Source: a virus
DNA: 21,735 nt
Strand: one strand, 5' to 3'
Virus record (IMG/VR): IMGVR_UViG_3300032265_000605
Location: 1-21,735 of that record
Part shown: positions 14,175 through 21,310 of the stretch, in pieces
Numbering within the stretch: the stretch's first letter is position 1
Layout of the letters: each line of letters begins with the position of its first letter
Made by a program: the position numbers and the translations under genes
The notes under the pieces: model-generated
The model's database searches: none
What the model was told of the DNA's origin: nothing
The model's input: only the letters and a program-made list of their open reading frames with translations

Positions 14175-15281
14175 ATGAGTTATTTGTTTACATCAGAATC
14201 AGTAAGTGAAGGACATCCAGATAAAGTAGCAGACGCTATCAGTGATGCGGTATTAGATCTAGTCATGCGTGATGAGAATCCTGCACTTCGCTGTGCTTGC
14301 GAAACACTAGTAACAACTAATCAAGTTGTACTAGCAGGCGAATATAAAGGGATCTTAAATGTTCCAGAAGTTGAAGCCAGTGTTCGTAGGACTATTGCTC
14401 AAATTGGCTACGAGCAAGAAGGTTTTGATTGGCGTACTGTTAATATTATTAATCTATTACATGGTCAAAGTGCAGATATCGCCTTAGGTACAGATACATT
14501 TGGTGCCGGTGACCAAGGACTGATGTTTGGTTATGCTATCAATGAAACACCAGACCTAATGCCAAGTGCTATCTACTACAGTCATAAAATTGTAAAAGAG
14601 CTAACTCTACGTCGTAAAAATGGAGTTACGTGGTTAGGACCTGATGCTAAGTCACAGGTAACTATGGAATATCACGATGATGGTAGCGTAAAACGTATCG
14701 CCAAGATCGTATGTTCAACACAACATTCAGCTGATATAGATATCAGTGAAGTACGAGTAGCTGTTGAAAGTTATATTAGAGACGTATTACCTAAGGAGTT
14801 AATTGATGCTGACACTGAGTTTCTTATCAATCCTACTGGTAGGTTTGTTATTGGTGGCCCCGATGGTGATACTGGTCTTACTGGTCGTAAAATTATTGTT
14901 GATACTTATGGCGGCTATAGCCCTCACGGTGGTGGTGCTTTTAGTGGTAAAGATCCTACTAAAGTTGATCGTAGTGCTGCTTATATGGCTAGGTATCTAG
15001 CTAAGAATATTGTATTCGACAAAGGTGCACACAAAGCCACTGTTCAGATCAGCTATGCTATTGGTGTTAAAGAACCAACTAGTTTGTTTGTTAAAACAGA
15101 TCAGGGCATCGAATTTGATAATACGATTACCCGATGGATCCGTGAAAATGTTGATCTCACACCGCAAGGTATCATAAATAGATTTGAGCTGTTCCGTCCT
15201 ATATACAGCGGTACAACTAACTACGGACACTTCGGTAAAGCCGACTTACCATGGGAAAAGTTAGATTTATTCAAGGACTAA
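14175..15281 (+). CDS. metK: S-adenosylmethionine synthetase
   Basis: A 368-residue methionine adenosyltransferase, making SAM from ATP and methionine. Signatures seen are SESVSEGHPDKVADAISD (ATP site, residues about 6-23), GAGDQGLMFGYA (methionine/ATP loop), DTYGGYSPHGGGAFSGKDPT (P-loop-like and metal site) and KVDRSAAYMARY. The length is slightly below the about 384 residues of bacterial MetK. The ATG at 14175 has AAAGGAAAATT upstream; a longer frame reaches back only into queE. It is 10 bases from queE and one base from the next gene. The likely purpose is to supply SAM to the two radical SAM enzymes and any methyltransferase during infection. A phage-encoded MetK is uncommon among T4-like phages. 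Confidence 0.95.
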   Translation: MSYLFTSESVSEGHPDKVADAISDAVLDLVMRDENPALRCACETLVTTNQVVLAGEYKGILNVPEVEASVRRTIAQIGYEQEGFDWRTVNIINLLHGQSADIALGTDTFGAGDQGLMFGYAINETPDLMPSAIYYSHKIVKELTLRRKNGVTWLGPDAKSQVTMEYHDDGSVKRIAKIVCSTQHSADIDISEVRVAVESYIRDVLPKELIDADTEFLINPTGRFVIGGPDGDTGLTGRKIIVDTYGGYSPHGGGAFSGKDPTKVDRSAAYMARYLAKNIVFDKGAHKATVQISYAIGVKEPTSLFVKTDQGIEFDNTITRWIRENVDLTPQGIINRFELFRPIYSGTTNYGHFGKADLPWEKLDLFKD

Positions 15282-15282
15282 T

Positions 15283-15657
15283 ATGATAAAGAAATTGATC
15301 AAAGACTTATTTGGTACTAAGCCCGAAGCGCCAGTTATTAAAGAACAAAAGATTAAAAAGACTCCCAAAGAACTAGCCACTGAATCAGGTGAACCATGGG
15401 TGGAAGTTATCAGCATGGAAATCGACAAGGATAATCCAGGGCAAGGTAGTTTTGAATTAGATTGGAATGATAAGTTCGTAGCCAATTTGATACGTGCTGG
15501 TTATCAAGGCAAAACAGATCAGGATCTAGTAGACAATTGGTTCCGTAGTGTTTGCCAAAATGTTGTCATGGAAAATTATGAACAAGAAATGGCAGATCCT
15601 ACTAATCGACCAAGTAACCGCCGTGACCTAGGCAACGGTAGAACGGAAGTAAGTTGA
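15283..15657 (+). CDS. conserved phage protein of unknown function
   Basis: A 124-residue protein. A basic N-terminus (MIKKLIKDLFGTKPEAPVIK, then KIKKTPKELATESGEPWVEV) leads into an acidic middle (ISMEIDKDNPGQGSFELDWN) and a helical C-terminal region (ANLIRAGYQGKTDQDLVDN and WFRSVCQNVVMENYEQEMAD). The Arg-rich tail is probably disordered. It starts one base after the metK stop and ends in a TTGA overlap with the SGNH-like gene. No catalytic motif is recognised. Confidence 0.65.
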   Translation: MIKKLIKDLFGTKPEAPVIKEQKIKKTPKELATESGEPWVEVISMEIDKDNPGQGSFELDWNDKFVANLIRAGYQGKTDQDLVDNWFRSVCQNVVMENYEQEMADPTNRPSNRRDLGNGRTEVS

Positions 15658-16340
15658 TCCTATATGTCAATGGCGACAGCCACAGTGCCGGTGCCGAAGC
15701 CGTTAACTCTTACTGTTTCGCTGAAGATGATCCTAATCTTCGTTTAAGTGGTCGAAAATCACATCCAAATAATCTAGCAGTTAGCTATGGTCAGAGACTA
15801 GCAGATAGGCTGGGCTATGATCTAGTATGCCAAGCAGAGTCAGCTAGTTCAAACGATCGTATCTTACGTACTACCCGTGAATACCTAAAGACTAATCGCC
15901 CAGACTTGATCATAATTGGATGGAGTACTTGGGAACGTGAAGAATGGGTTGACAACGATAGATATTGGCAAATTAGTGCTAGCATGGGCGATGATTGGCC
16001 TGATAGCATTAAACATCGATATCGAGATTGGATACATAATATTGATTATCGTAAAAAAGAGCAAGAAGAACATGATAAAATTTGGCAACTACATCTAGAA
16101 CTTGCCAATATACCACACTTGTTCTTTAACAGCTATTTGGCTTTTAAGTTTACTAACAAGCGAGATTGGGGTACTAGTTACATTGGTCCTTACGAAGAAA
16201 ATCAAACCTATTATCATTGGTTAAGTAATCAAGGATATAAAACGGTTAACCCCAGCAGTTACCATTATGGAGCATCAGCTCACCAACTGTGGGCAAATCA
16301 CTTGACATTTATACTCAAAGAAAGTATAATGTTTACATGA
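15654..16340 (+). CDS. SGNH/GDSL hydrolase-like protein
   Basis: A 228-residue protein with an SGNH-hydrolase layout. Block I is YVNGDSHSAGAEA, placing the nucleophile at Ser9. An ASSNDRILR segment gives the block III-like Asn, and LIIIGWSTWEREEW follows the third strand. Block V near the C-terminus reads SSYHYGASAHQLWANHL, where the usual Asp of the D-x-x-H pair appears as Ser while a His is kept. Activity as an esterase or deacetylase is plausible but not certain. The start is TTG at 15654, overlapping the previous TGA; there is no ATG before the GDS motif. Its last codons contain the promoter for the RNase H gene. Substrate candidates are acetylated polysaccharide or an intracellular ester. 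Confidence 0.7.
   Translation: MILYVNGDSHSAGAEAVNSYCFAEDDPNLRLSGRKSHPNNLAVSYGQRLADRLGYDLVCQAESASSNDRILRTTREYLKTNRPDLIIIGWSTWEREEWVDNDRYWQISASMGDDWPDSIKHRYRDWIHNIDYRKKEQEEHDKIWQLHLELANIPHLFFNSYLAFKFTNKRDWGTSYIGPYEENQTYYHWLSNQGYKTVNPSSYHYGASAHQLWANHLTFILKESIMFT
16302..16330 (+). promoter_or_regulatory. consensus sigma-70 promoter inside the end of the SGNH gene
   Basis: TTGACA (16302-16307), a 17-base spacer and TATAAT (16325-16330) form a perfect consensus pair within coding sequence. The next ATG is at 16337, where transcription would be expected to begin (6-8 bases after the -10 box), so this promoter would give a leaderless or near-leaderless mRNA for the flap nuclease. The block GTATAATGTTTACAT is repeated exactly in the promoter at 21361-21389. 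Confidence 0.75.
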
Positions 16341-17338
16341 GATACTTACTTGTAGACACAGCAAACACATTTTTTAGAGCCCGACATTCAGCACATCGCC
16401 AAGCAGATACTTGGGACAAGCTGGGTTTTGCTATCCACGTAACCCTGGCTTCAGTAAACAAATCATGGCGTGATCAACGGGCTGATCATGTGATATTTTG
16501 CCTAGAAGGTCGTAGTTGGCGCAAAGACTTCTATGAGCCTTATAAGAAAAACCGAAGCGTAGCACGTGCGGCCTTAACAGAAAGCGAAGCAGAAGAAGAC
16601 AGACTATTTTGGGAGACATTTGATGCGCTCAAAACTTTCATCAGTGAAAAGACTAATTGTACAGTGCTTCAGCACGCAGAACTTGAAGCGGATGATCTTA
16701 TCGCTGGATTCATACAAGCTCATCCTGACGATCATCATACTATTGTTTCTAGCGACACTGATTTCTATCAGCTACTTGCTGATAATGTTAACCAGTATAA
16801 CGGCATAAGCGACGAACTCCATACACTCAAAGGTATCTTTGATAAGAAGGGCAAACCTGTCATTGATAAGAAAACTAAAGAGCCTAAGAAGATTCCAGAC
16901 CCTAAGTTTATTCTATTTGAAAAGTGTATGCGTGGTGATCCTACAGACAACATATTTTCCGCATTTCCAGGCGTGCGCACCAAAGGTAGTAAGAACAAGG
17001 TAGGACTTGAAGAAGCCTATGCTGATCGTACAACCAAAGGTTATAATTGGAACAACCTGATGCTACAGCGTTGGGTTGACCATAATGGCGCTGAACATCG
17101 TGTGTTAGATGACTATGAACGCAATCGCGTCCTAGTTGATTTAACAGCACAACCAGATGCGATCAAAGCAAAGATAGCAGAAACTATCGCCAATGGACAA
17201 ATACCTAAAAATGTTCCTATGGTTGGTGCTCAGTTCTTAAAGTTCTGTGGCAAATATGATTTGGTTAAATTAAGTGAGAATGCCAGCAACATGGCCGAGT
17301 GGTTGACTGCTGGTTATCCACAGAAAGATCATGCATGA
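16337..17338 (+). CDS. rnh: T4 RNase H-like 5'-3' exonuclease / flap endonuclease
   Basis: A 333-residue FEN-family nuclease like T4 RNase H, which removes RNA primers and flaps from lagging-strand fragments. The acidic metal sites are visible: LLVDTANTFFRAR (Asp7), ELEADDLIAGF (Glu117, Asp119, Asp120), VSSDTDFYQLL (Asp140, Asp142) and MRGDPTDNIF (Asp201, Asp204), the last belonging to the helix-two-turn-helix region. Arg/Lys residues in FYEPYKKNR form the helical-arch side. It starts at the ATG overlapping the SGNH stop, directly downstream of a consensus promoter and with no Shine-Dalgarno in range. It is followed by an ATGA overlap with a DnaQ-type exonuclease, making a two-nuclease replication/repair unit. 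Confidence 0.88.
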   Translation: MRYLLVDTANTFFRARHSAHRQADTWDKLGFAIHVTLASVNKSWRDQRADHVIFCLEGRSWRKDFYEPYKKNRSVARAALTESEAEEDRLFWETFDALKTFISEKTNCTVLQHAELEADDLIAGFIQAHPDDHHTIVSSDTDFYQLLADNVNQYNGISDELHTLKGIFDKKGKPVIDKKTKEPKKIPDPKFILFEKCMRGDPTDNIFSAFPGVRTKGSKNKVGLEEAYADRTTKGYNWNNLMLQRWVDHNGAEHRVLDDYERNRVLVDLTAQPDAIKAKIAETIANGQIPKNVPMVGAQFLKFCGKYDLVKLSENASNMAEWLTAGYPQKDHA

Positions 17339-17916
17339 TAGCAGATGGCAAGTTCCTAGCATTAGATCTAGAGCTTAACCAACCTAGTGGTAAAATCATA
17401 CAGGTTGGTATTGCTATAGGTGACAAGAACACACGTTTTGAAGACTATGTAGTACGTAAATGGTTTATAGATCCACAAGAACCTATCAGTGAGTTTATCA
17501 ATGATCTAACTGGTATAACTGATGCTGATATACGTGCTGAAAGTTACAGCCATGAATATGTTGCCCGTGAGCTCAGTGAGCTGATTAAAGAGCATAAGTG
17601 CTTTATCAATCCAGTGACTTGGGGTGGTGGTGATAGTGTAGAATTACTAGCAGAATTCAGCACGAATCACGTGGATTTCCCCTATTTTGGCCGTCGTTGG
17701 ATAGATGTTAAGACCTGGTACACATACTTGATGCTGACCAGAGGTAAAGCACCTAGTGGTGGATTAGCGTCAGCTATGGGCTATTTCAAACTGCATTTCA
17801 AAGGTAAGGCACATAGGGCAGATGTAGATGCGGCCAATACTTTAGCACTGTTTTTCAAATTGTTGGAACGACAGGCCAAATTAGAAAGCATTTTGGATTC
17901 GGCTAAAAATATATAA
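17335..17916 (+). CDS. DnaQ-like DEDDh 3'-5' exonuclease
   Basis: A 193-residue DEDDh-family 3'-5' exonuclease. Exo I is FLALDLELNQ (Asp11, Glu13), Exo II is VTWGGGDSVEL (Asp100), and Exo III is AHRADVDAANTLALF, with general base His160 and Asp165. FINDLTGITDADI is the helix found in proofreading and oligoribonuclease-type members. Close relatives include phage DexA-type exonucleases, but T4 DexA itself is not confirmed. The start is the ATG at 17335, overlapping the RNase H stop. It may degrade host DNA, trim DNA ends, or partly compensate for the missing exonuclease of the truncated polymerase; the last is speculation. Confidence 0.83.
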   Translation: MIADGKFLALDLELNQPSGKIIQVGIAIGDKNTRFEDYVVRKWFIDPQEPISEFINDLTGITDADIRAESYSHEYVARELSELIKEHKCFINPVTWGGGDSVELLAEFSTNHVDFPYFGRRWIDVKTWYTYLMLTRGKAPSGGLASAMGYFKLHFKGKAHRADVDAANTLALFFKLLERQAKLESILDSAKNI

Positions 17917-17929
17917 AGAAAGGAATAGC

Positions 17930-18190
17930 ATGGGTAGACCTGTAAAAGATTATTGGAATTGGAGTGAAATAGTAGTGCCTTATGAAAATTGGTACAAAGA
18001 TCGTCTAACAATTGAAGATGCAGAATTATTCCTCAAACAAAATGCCGCCAATGATAAGGAATATGAAGTTCGTGTATCTACAGATTATCCAACACCTAGA
18101 AAAAAGTGGGCGTCAAAACGTATAACAGCTTATCACTTTTATATCAAAGATCCTGCGGTAGCCAGTTGGTTTGGTTTAAAATATGCTTGA
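17930..18190 (+). CDS. small protein of unknown function
   Basis: An 86-residue Trp/Tyr-rich protein (VKDYWNWSEIVVPYENWYKD at the start) with a helix LTIEDAELFLKQN and C-terminal strands ITAYHFYIKDPAVASWF. GAAAGGAATAGC before the ATG at 17930 is a good ribosome-binding site, 13 bases after the exonuclease gene. The -35 box of the queD promoter overlaps its stop codon. No family is recognised. Confidence 0.6.
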   Translation: MGRPVKDYWNWSEIVVPYENWYKDRLTIEDAELFLKQNAANDKEYEVRVSTDYPTPRKKWASKRITAYHFYIKDPAVASWFGLKYA

Positions 18191-18215
18191 CTTCTACCAA
18201 AAACCTAAATACAAT
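18187..18215 (+). promoter_or_regulatory. sigma-70-type promoter upstream of queD
   Basis: TTGACT (18187-18192), a 17-base spacer and TACAAT (18210-18215) lie at the gene boundary 25 bases before the queD ATG. AACCTAAATA (18202-18211) overlaps the -10 box and is shared with the clamp and folE promoters, where it lies a few bases further upstream relative to the -10. CTAAATA also resembles a T4-type late promoter core. Confidence 0.6.
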
Positions 18216-18240
18216 AGTAATATAGATTAAGGATTAATAT

Positions 18241-18789
18241 ATGGCATGGATTATAGATAAGACGTTCGAATTTTGCTATGGACACAGAGTTTGGACACAG
18301 AAACTAAATGGCGAATATGCGGCAGACTTAAAGTGTGCTTGCCGTCACCTACATGGACATGAAGGTAAGATGCAGGTTTATCTAAAAAGTCCAACTGGCG
18401 AATTAGATCCAACTGGTATGGTAACAGACTTCCGTCATCTTGAATGGTTGAAGAAATGGATAAATGAATATATTGATCATCAGTTTGTTATTGACAAGAA
18501 TGATCCGTTATACAGTCAGTTGATTGGTGATAAAATATTATTACCAGTGTATGTTCCCGAAACAACTCATATAGCAGGATGGAATGTTCGTTTAGATGGC
18601 ATCAAACGAGATACACCAGAATATGAATACTTTGAAGGTTTTTTAATCGTGGACTTTGTTCCAACAAGTGAAAACTTATCAAGTTGGATGGCTGATCTTG
18701 TAGAAGCAAAAATGAGCAAATTAAACGTAACTGTTGACCACATTGATTGGTGGGAAACTCCTAAGTCAAGATCAGTATTTTATAGGTAA
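18241..18789 (+). CDS. queD: 6-carboxy-5,6,7,8-tetrahydropterin synthase
   Basis: A 182-residue QueD/PTPS-family enzyme, converting dihydroneopterin triphosphate to 6-carboxytetrahydropterin, the substrate of QueE. Zinc ligands are His15 (FEFCYGHRVW) and His38/His40 in CRHLHGHEG, with the catalytic Cys34 in Cys-x3-His-Gly-His. VTDFRHLEWLKKWINEYIDHQF is the central helix, and FVPTSENLSSWM is the PT(S/A)EN pterin-binding motif. It is longer than typical QueD (about 120 aa) owing to an extra middle segment (about 88-125). The ATG at 18241 follows an AAGGATTAATAT leader. It has its own promoter, apart from folE and queE, and its stop overlaps the next tiny gene as TAATG. Confidence 0.9.
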   Translation: MAWIIDKTFEFCYGHRVWTQKLNGEYAADLKCACRHLHGHEGKMQVYLKSPTGELDPTGMVTDFRHLEWLKKWINEYIDHQFVIDKNDPLYSQLIGDKILLPVYVPETTHIAGWNVRLDGIKRDTPEYEYFEGFLIVDFVPTSENLSSWMADLVEAKMSKLNVTVDHIDWWETPKSRSVFYR

Positions 18790-18887
18790 TGAAGAAAGAA
18801 GATAGGATAACATTAATAGCATTCATCATAATGATGGTCTGTGCATTCATGCTGTATTATATCGTGAGAGAGATTTTATTTAAATGA
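18789..18887 (+). CDS. 32-residue single-pass membrane protein
   Basis: A tiny open frame from ATG 18789 to TGA 18885-18887. It encodes a charged start (MKKEDR), one hydrophobic segment (ITLIAFIIMMVCAFMLYYIV) and a basic end (REILFK). It begins in a TAATG overlap with queD and ends in an ATGA overlap with the DUF3307-like gene, the same junction style as every confirmed gene here and the best evidence that it is real. A queD-internal GGTAATG context could allow re-initiation. Function unknown. Confidence 0.55.
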   Translation: MKKEDRITLIAFIIMMVCAFMLYYIVREILFK

Positions 18888-19252
18888 CATCAACAGTTTT
18901 TAGCCTATTAGCATTATTTGGCATCAAGCATTTCATCGCTGACTTCTTGATGCAGTTTGATTATATGCAACGTGACAAAGGCACCTATGGTGCTGAAGGT
19001 GGATTACATCATGCGGCCACACATGCTTCATGGACATTCTTGATCTTGATACCTTTTATCACCAGTGCTGATCAACTATTACTATTACCTTTGGTAGATT
19101 TTATCGCACATTATCATATAGATTGGGTCAAACAACAATTAAACAAGGGACTTACCACAGCAGATCGTAAGTTTTGGATTTGGCTTGGATTAGATCAAGC
19201 TCTGCACTATTTAACCTACGTAGGAATCATCAGTTATGTCACTCTTAGCTAA
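18884..19252 (+). CDS. DUF3307-like membrane protein
   Basis: A 122-residue membrane protein matching the DUF3307 pattern: an N-terminal membrane helix with KHFIADFLMQ, then YMQRDKGTYG and LHHAATHASWTFLILIPFI, and later PLVDFIAHYHIDWVKQQLN and FWIWLGLDQALHYLTYVGII. The conserved His and Asp in three of these segments suggest a metal or active site at the membrane. The family's function is not established. It starts in an ATGA overlap and ends 17 bases into the next gene. It is an unusual cargo type for a T4-like phage and may act on the host envelope. Confidence 0.7.
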   Translation: MTSTVFSLLALFGIKHFIADFLMQFDYMQRDKGTYGAEGGLHHAATHASWTFLILIPFITSADQLLLLPLVDFIAHYHIDWVKQQLNKGLTTADRKFWIWLGLDQALHYLTYVGIISYVTLS

Positions 19253-19742
19253 AGCGATAGTTAAAAATAAATGTTGGGTGGTTGAGGATAATGGACACCA
19301 AATTGGAACTATTATAACTAACCCAAAAGGAGTAGTATATTCACATAATCAACGGAAAGAACAGTTTGCCAGTCTTAAATTACTCAGTGACAAATATAAC
19401 ATCATCGTAGACAAAACTCCACCTAAACGTATCATCACAGAAAGCAATACTGTATATGGATTCCCCTGTGAACACAAACCCAACAACGTCTTATGGGATG
19501 TCAAGCATAAATTACCTATCTATACCAAAGGTACTAAAAGCAAGAGTTTCTTCTGCGCTGGCTATTATATCGTTAAATTCAACAATGGATGGGTCAAATC
19601 ATACTGCCCTAAATTAATTACCTTAAATCGCTATCCCTATGCTGGTCCATATGACACAGCAGAAGAAATGCAAGAACGACTACGTATCGCAAATGGAGCA
19701 CTATTTGGAACAACAATTAAGCCTGCACCTGAAGAAATTTAA
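19236..19742 (+). CDS. conserved phage protein of unknown function
   Basis: A 168-residue protein. An N-terminal part resembling a small beta domain (CWVVEDNGHQIGTIITNPKG) precedes a central helix (QFASLKLLSDKYNIIVD). The middle is VYGFPCEHKPNNVLWDVKHK, then LPIYTK, SKSFFCAGYYIVKF and SYCPKLITLNRYPYAGPY. Three spaced Cys (FPC, FFC, SYC) may form a metal site. The C-terminal 20 residues overlap the next gene in another frame. It starts within the end of the DUF3307-like gene. Its conserved, compact look suggests a core T4-like accessory gene, but no function is known. Confidence 0.65.
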   Translation: MSLLAKAIVKNKCWVVEDNGHQIGTIITNPKGVVYSHNQRKEQFASLKLLSDKYNIIVDKTPPKRIITESNTVYGFPCEHKPNNVLWDVKHKLPIYTKGTKSKSFFCAGYYIVKFNNGWVKSYCPKLITLNRYPYAGPYDTAEEMQERLRIANGALFGTTIKPAPEEI

Positions 19743-19926
19743 CGATCGTGTTAAAGTGATGAATCAGACCAACAGCAAGGATCTGGTCTTGACTTCCGCA
19801 GAAGCGCGACAGCTACAGGCTGATATATTCGACCTACTGGCTAAGATCAACGATCTGGTCGAAGTCAAACAGCAAGACTCTGCAGAATCTGTATTACAGG
19901 TCAGCATGCAGGGTGGGAAATTCTAA
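19693..19926 (+). CDS. small helical protein of unknown function
   Basis: A 77-residue, mainly helical protein: QQLSLHLKKFNDRVKVMNQT, then TSAEARQLQADIFDLLAKIN and a Gln-rich end. The ATG at 19693 is preferred because FNDRVKVMNQT looks like part of the conserved domain; this gives a 50-base overlap with the preceding gene. A shorter start at 19759 would avoid the overlap, but neither has a clear ribosome-binding site. Function unknown. Confidence 0.55.
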   Translation: MEHYLEQQLSLHLKKFNDRVKVMNQTNSKDLVLTSAEARQLQADIFDLLAKINDLVEVKQQDSAESVLQVSMQGGKF

Positions 19927-19945
19927 TTATATATGTAGTTTATGG

Positions 19946-19953
19946 CATAAATA
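19946..19953 (+). promoter_or_regulatory. possible T4-type late promoter core
   Basis: CATAAATA, one base from the T4 late promoter consensus TATAAATA, lies in the 47-base gap before the gene at 19974 and is followed by GTGGAGAAAC. Late promoters in T4-like phages have only a -10 element, so this short match is weak evidence by itself. Confidence 0.35.
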
Positions 19954-19973
19954 TATGTGGAGAAACATAAATT

Positions 19974-20261
19974 ATGTCAAGACCAAAACCTACAGTGCTG
20001 TTAGAGCACGTAAACAAAACAAACTATAAAAGCGATCAGATCCTAAACAGTGAAGGTATCTGGGCTGTGTTTTATGATGGACAACCTATCAATTTAAAAA
20101 CACAGAACATGCTGGTAGCCTATCCAGGACCTAAATACAAAAAAGTGTCATTTAGTAACCCTGGACACGCTATCAATCTAGCTAAAAAACTAAACACCTT
20201 ATTCAAGTGCGACAAGTTCACTGTGGTCTTACTCAAAGCTGGCGATCAGATCTATCCTTAA
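19974..20261 (+). CDS. conserved phage protein of unknown function
   Basis: A 95-residue basic protein: MSRPKPTVLLEHVNKTNYKS, then ILNSEGIWAVFYDGQPINLK, YPGPKYKKVSFSNPGHAINL and KLNTLFKCDKFTVVLLKAGD. The repeated strand-helix pattern and many Lys residues are compatible with nucleic acid or protein binding. GTGGAGAAAC lies upstream of the ATG. It is followed by a two-base gap to the next gene. No motif is recognised. Confidence 0.65.
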   Translation: MSRPKPTVLLEHVNKTNYKSDQILNSEGIWAVFYDGQPINLKTQNMLVAYPGPKYKKVSFSNPGHAINLAKKLNTLFKCDKFTVVLLKAGDQIYP

Positions 20262-20263
20262 TC

Positions 20264-20668
20264 ATGGCCAAACGCACTGCTGAATCGTTGCAAAACATCT
20301 GGCAGGCTCGGTTCCAAGAACATACCTTAAATCCTTTTACATCAGATCCCAAAATTGGTTTACGCTATCAGCGTTTCGATAATCCCGCCTCATGGTGGCA
20401 TAATCCCCTTAATCCTGACAGTCTAAGACTAACACGGCCAGCATTCAATATGCTGAATAAAAATCCAGAGATCAAACATTGGCATTTTAAATTACCTAGC
20501 CCACTGGTTACCCGTGCCTATATACAATTAGAAAAACATTTCACCAGCCCATACTATATACCTACCCATACCAGCATCTACGTATTCAGCGAACAGGATA
20601 TGATCATGTTAAGCCTGCATGGTAGTAATCTACAGCAATATTTGGATAACTTAGATTCTAATTCGTAA
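20264..20668 (+). CDS. conserved phage protein of unknown function
   Basis: A 134-residue protein starting at the ATG at 20264 (earlier in-frame codons lie inside the preceding gene). The sequence is rich in Trp, Pro and Tyr (NPASWWHNPLNPDSL, HWHFKLPSPLVTRAYIQLEK, PYYIPTHTSIYVFSEQDMIM). It contains several His, but no recognisable catalytic pattern. It is the last gene before a likely operon break, since a new promoter begins 17 bases after its stop. Confidence 0.6.
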   Translation: MAKRTAESLQNIWQARFQEHTLNPFTSDPKIGLRYQRFDNPASWWHNPLNPDSLRLTRPAFNMLNKNPEIKHWHFKLPSPLVTRAYIQLEKHFTSPYYIPTHTSIYVFSEQDMIMLSLHGSNLQQYLDNLDSNS

Positions 20669-20684
20669 CGATTTGTAACAGCCA

Positions 20685-20713
20685 TTGCTTTTTACCAATT
20701 TTTCTGCTATAAT
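20685..20713 (+). promoter_or_regulatory. sigma-70-type promoter upstream of secreted-protein gene
   Basis: TTGCTT (20685-20690), a 17-base spacer and TATAAT (20708-20713) precede the gene at 20747 by 33 bases, with AAAGGAG at the ribosome-binding position. Together with the terminator at 21309-21337 it frames an independent transcription unit. Confidence 0.75.
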
Positions 20714-20746
20714 GATGTTAAATAATAATAGTAAAGGAGTAATAAA

Positions 20747-21079
20747 ATGAAAAAACTCGCACTAGCACTAGCACTATTAACAACAGCCTCATTGGCATCT
20801 GCACACGGTTGGGAACGTGGATACGGTGGCACTTATCGAGGTGGCTATGGTCACTATGAAAATCACTATCATGGCGGATATAATGGAGTGGTTCCTGCTA
20901 TTATTCTTGGTGGTGTACTTGGTTATGAGCTTGCTCAACCAAGAACAGTATATGTCCAACCACAACCACAGGTTATCTATCAACAACCACAAGTGATTTA
21001 TACGCAACCTACATATCATCATGAATCCATGTATGATTCATATTGTGGTTGCTACAAAGACGTATTAGTTAGGGATTAA
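20747..21079 (+). CDS. secreted Gly/His/Tyr-rich protein with QPQVIY repeats
   Basis: A 110-residue protein with a clear Sec signal peptide: MKK, hydrophobic core LALALALLTTASLA, and likely cleavage after SLASA (residue 19). The mature part begins with a Gly/Tyr/His-rich stretch (WERGYGGTYRGGYGHYENHY). A hydrophobic glycine-zipper-like segment follows (VVPAIILGGVLGYELA), then near-repeats of QPQVIY/QQPQVIY/TQPTYHH. Two Cys are near the end (YCGCYKD). This composition resembles bacterial secreted or outer-membrane-associated proteins more than any phage replication protein. It has a strong ribosome-binding site and its own promoter. It is probably host-derived cargo acting in the envelope; metal binding through the His residues is possible. 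Confidence 0.7.
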   Translation: MKKLALALALLTTASLASAHGWERGYGGTYRGGYGHYENHYHGGYNGVVPAIILGGVLGYELAQPRTVYVQPQPQVIYQQPQVIYTQPTYHHESMYDSYCGCYKDVLVRD

Positions 21080-21310
21080 TTGCTAGAATATCTAGCAACA
21101 CTGCTGGGCATAGAACAAGCTGATGGTATAATATCATCTGCTGAGGCCACAGAAAAGCAACCTAAACAGGTGCAAACCGTACCTCCAAAAGAACAGCTCT
21201 GTTCCTATAAAGATCCCAACAAAATACGTGAGTGTTTAGACGCCAAGTTCAAAGATGATAAAGACCCCCACGCAGATATGTGGGACAAAGACTGGGTTAA
21301 AAAGCCTTAA
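21080..21310 (+). CDS. small protein of unknown function in promoter-terminator cassette
   Basis: A 76-residue acidic, Lys/Asp-rich protein. The TTG at 21080 directly follows the previous stop, with AGGGATTAA upstream, implying coupled translation. It has a short hydrophobic N-terminus (LEYLATLLGI), a linker rich in Glu, Lys, Gln and Pro, and a C-terminal region with two Cys (LCSYKD, RECLDAKF) and DPHADMWDKDW. No signal peptide is obvious. It is the last gene before the terminator and probably works with the secreted protein. No family is recognised. Confidence 0.55.
   Translation: MLEYLATLLGIEQADGIISSAEATEKQPKQVQTVPPKEQLCSYKDPNKIRECLDAKFKDDKDPHADMWDKDWVKKP

Noticed and set aside
14803-15000. 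Hydrophobic open frame inside metK resembling a membrane protein
   Set aside because: It is the +1 frame of a highly conserved metK segment; the Val/Leu runs reflect GGT/GAT codon patterns.
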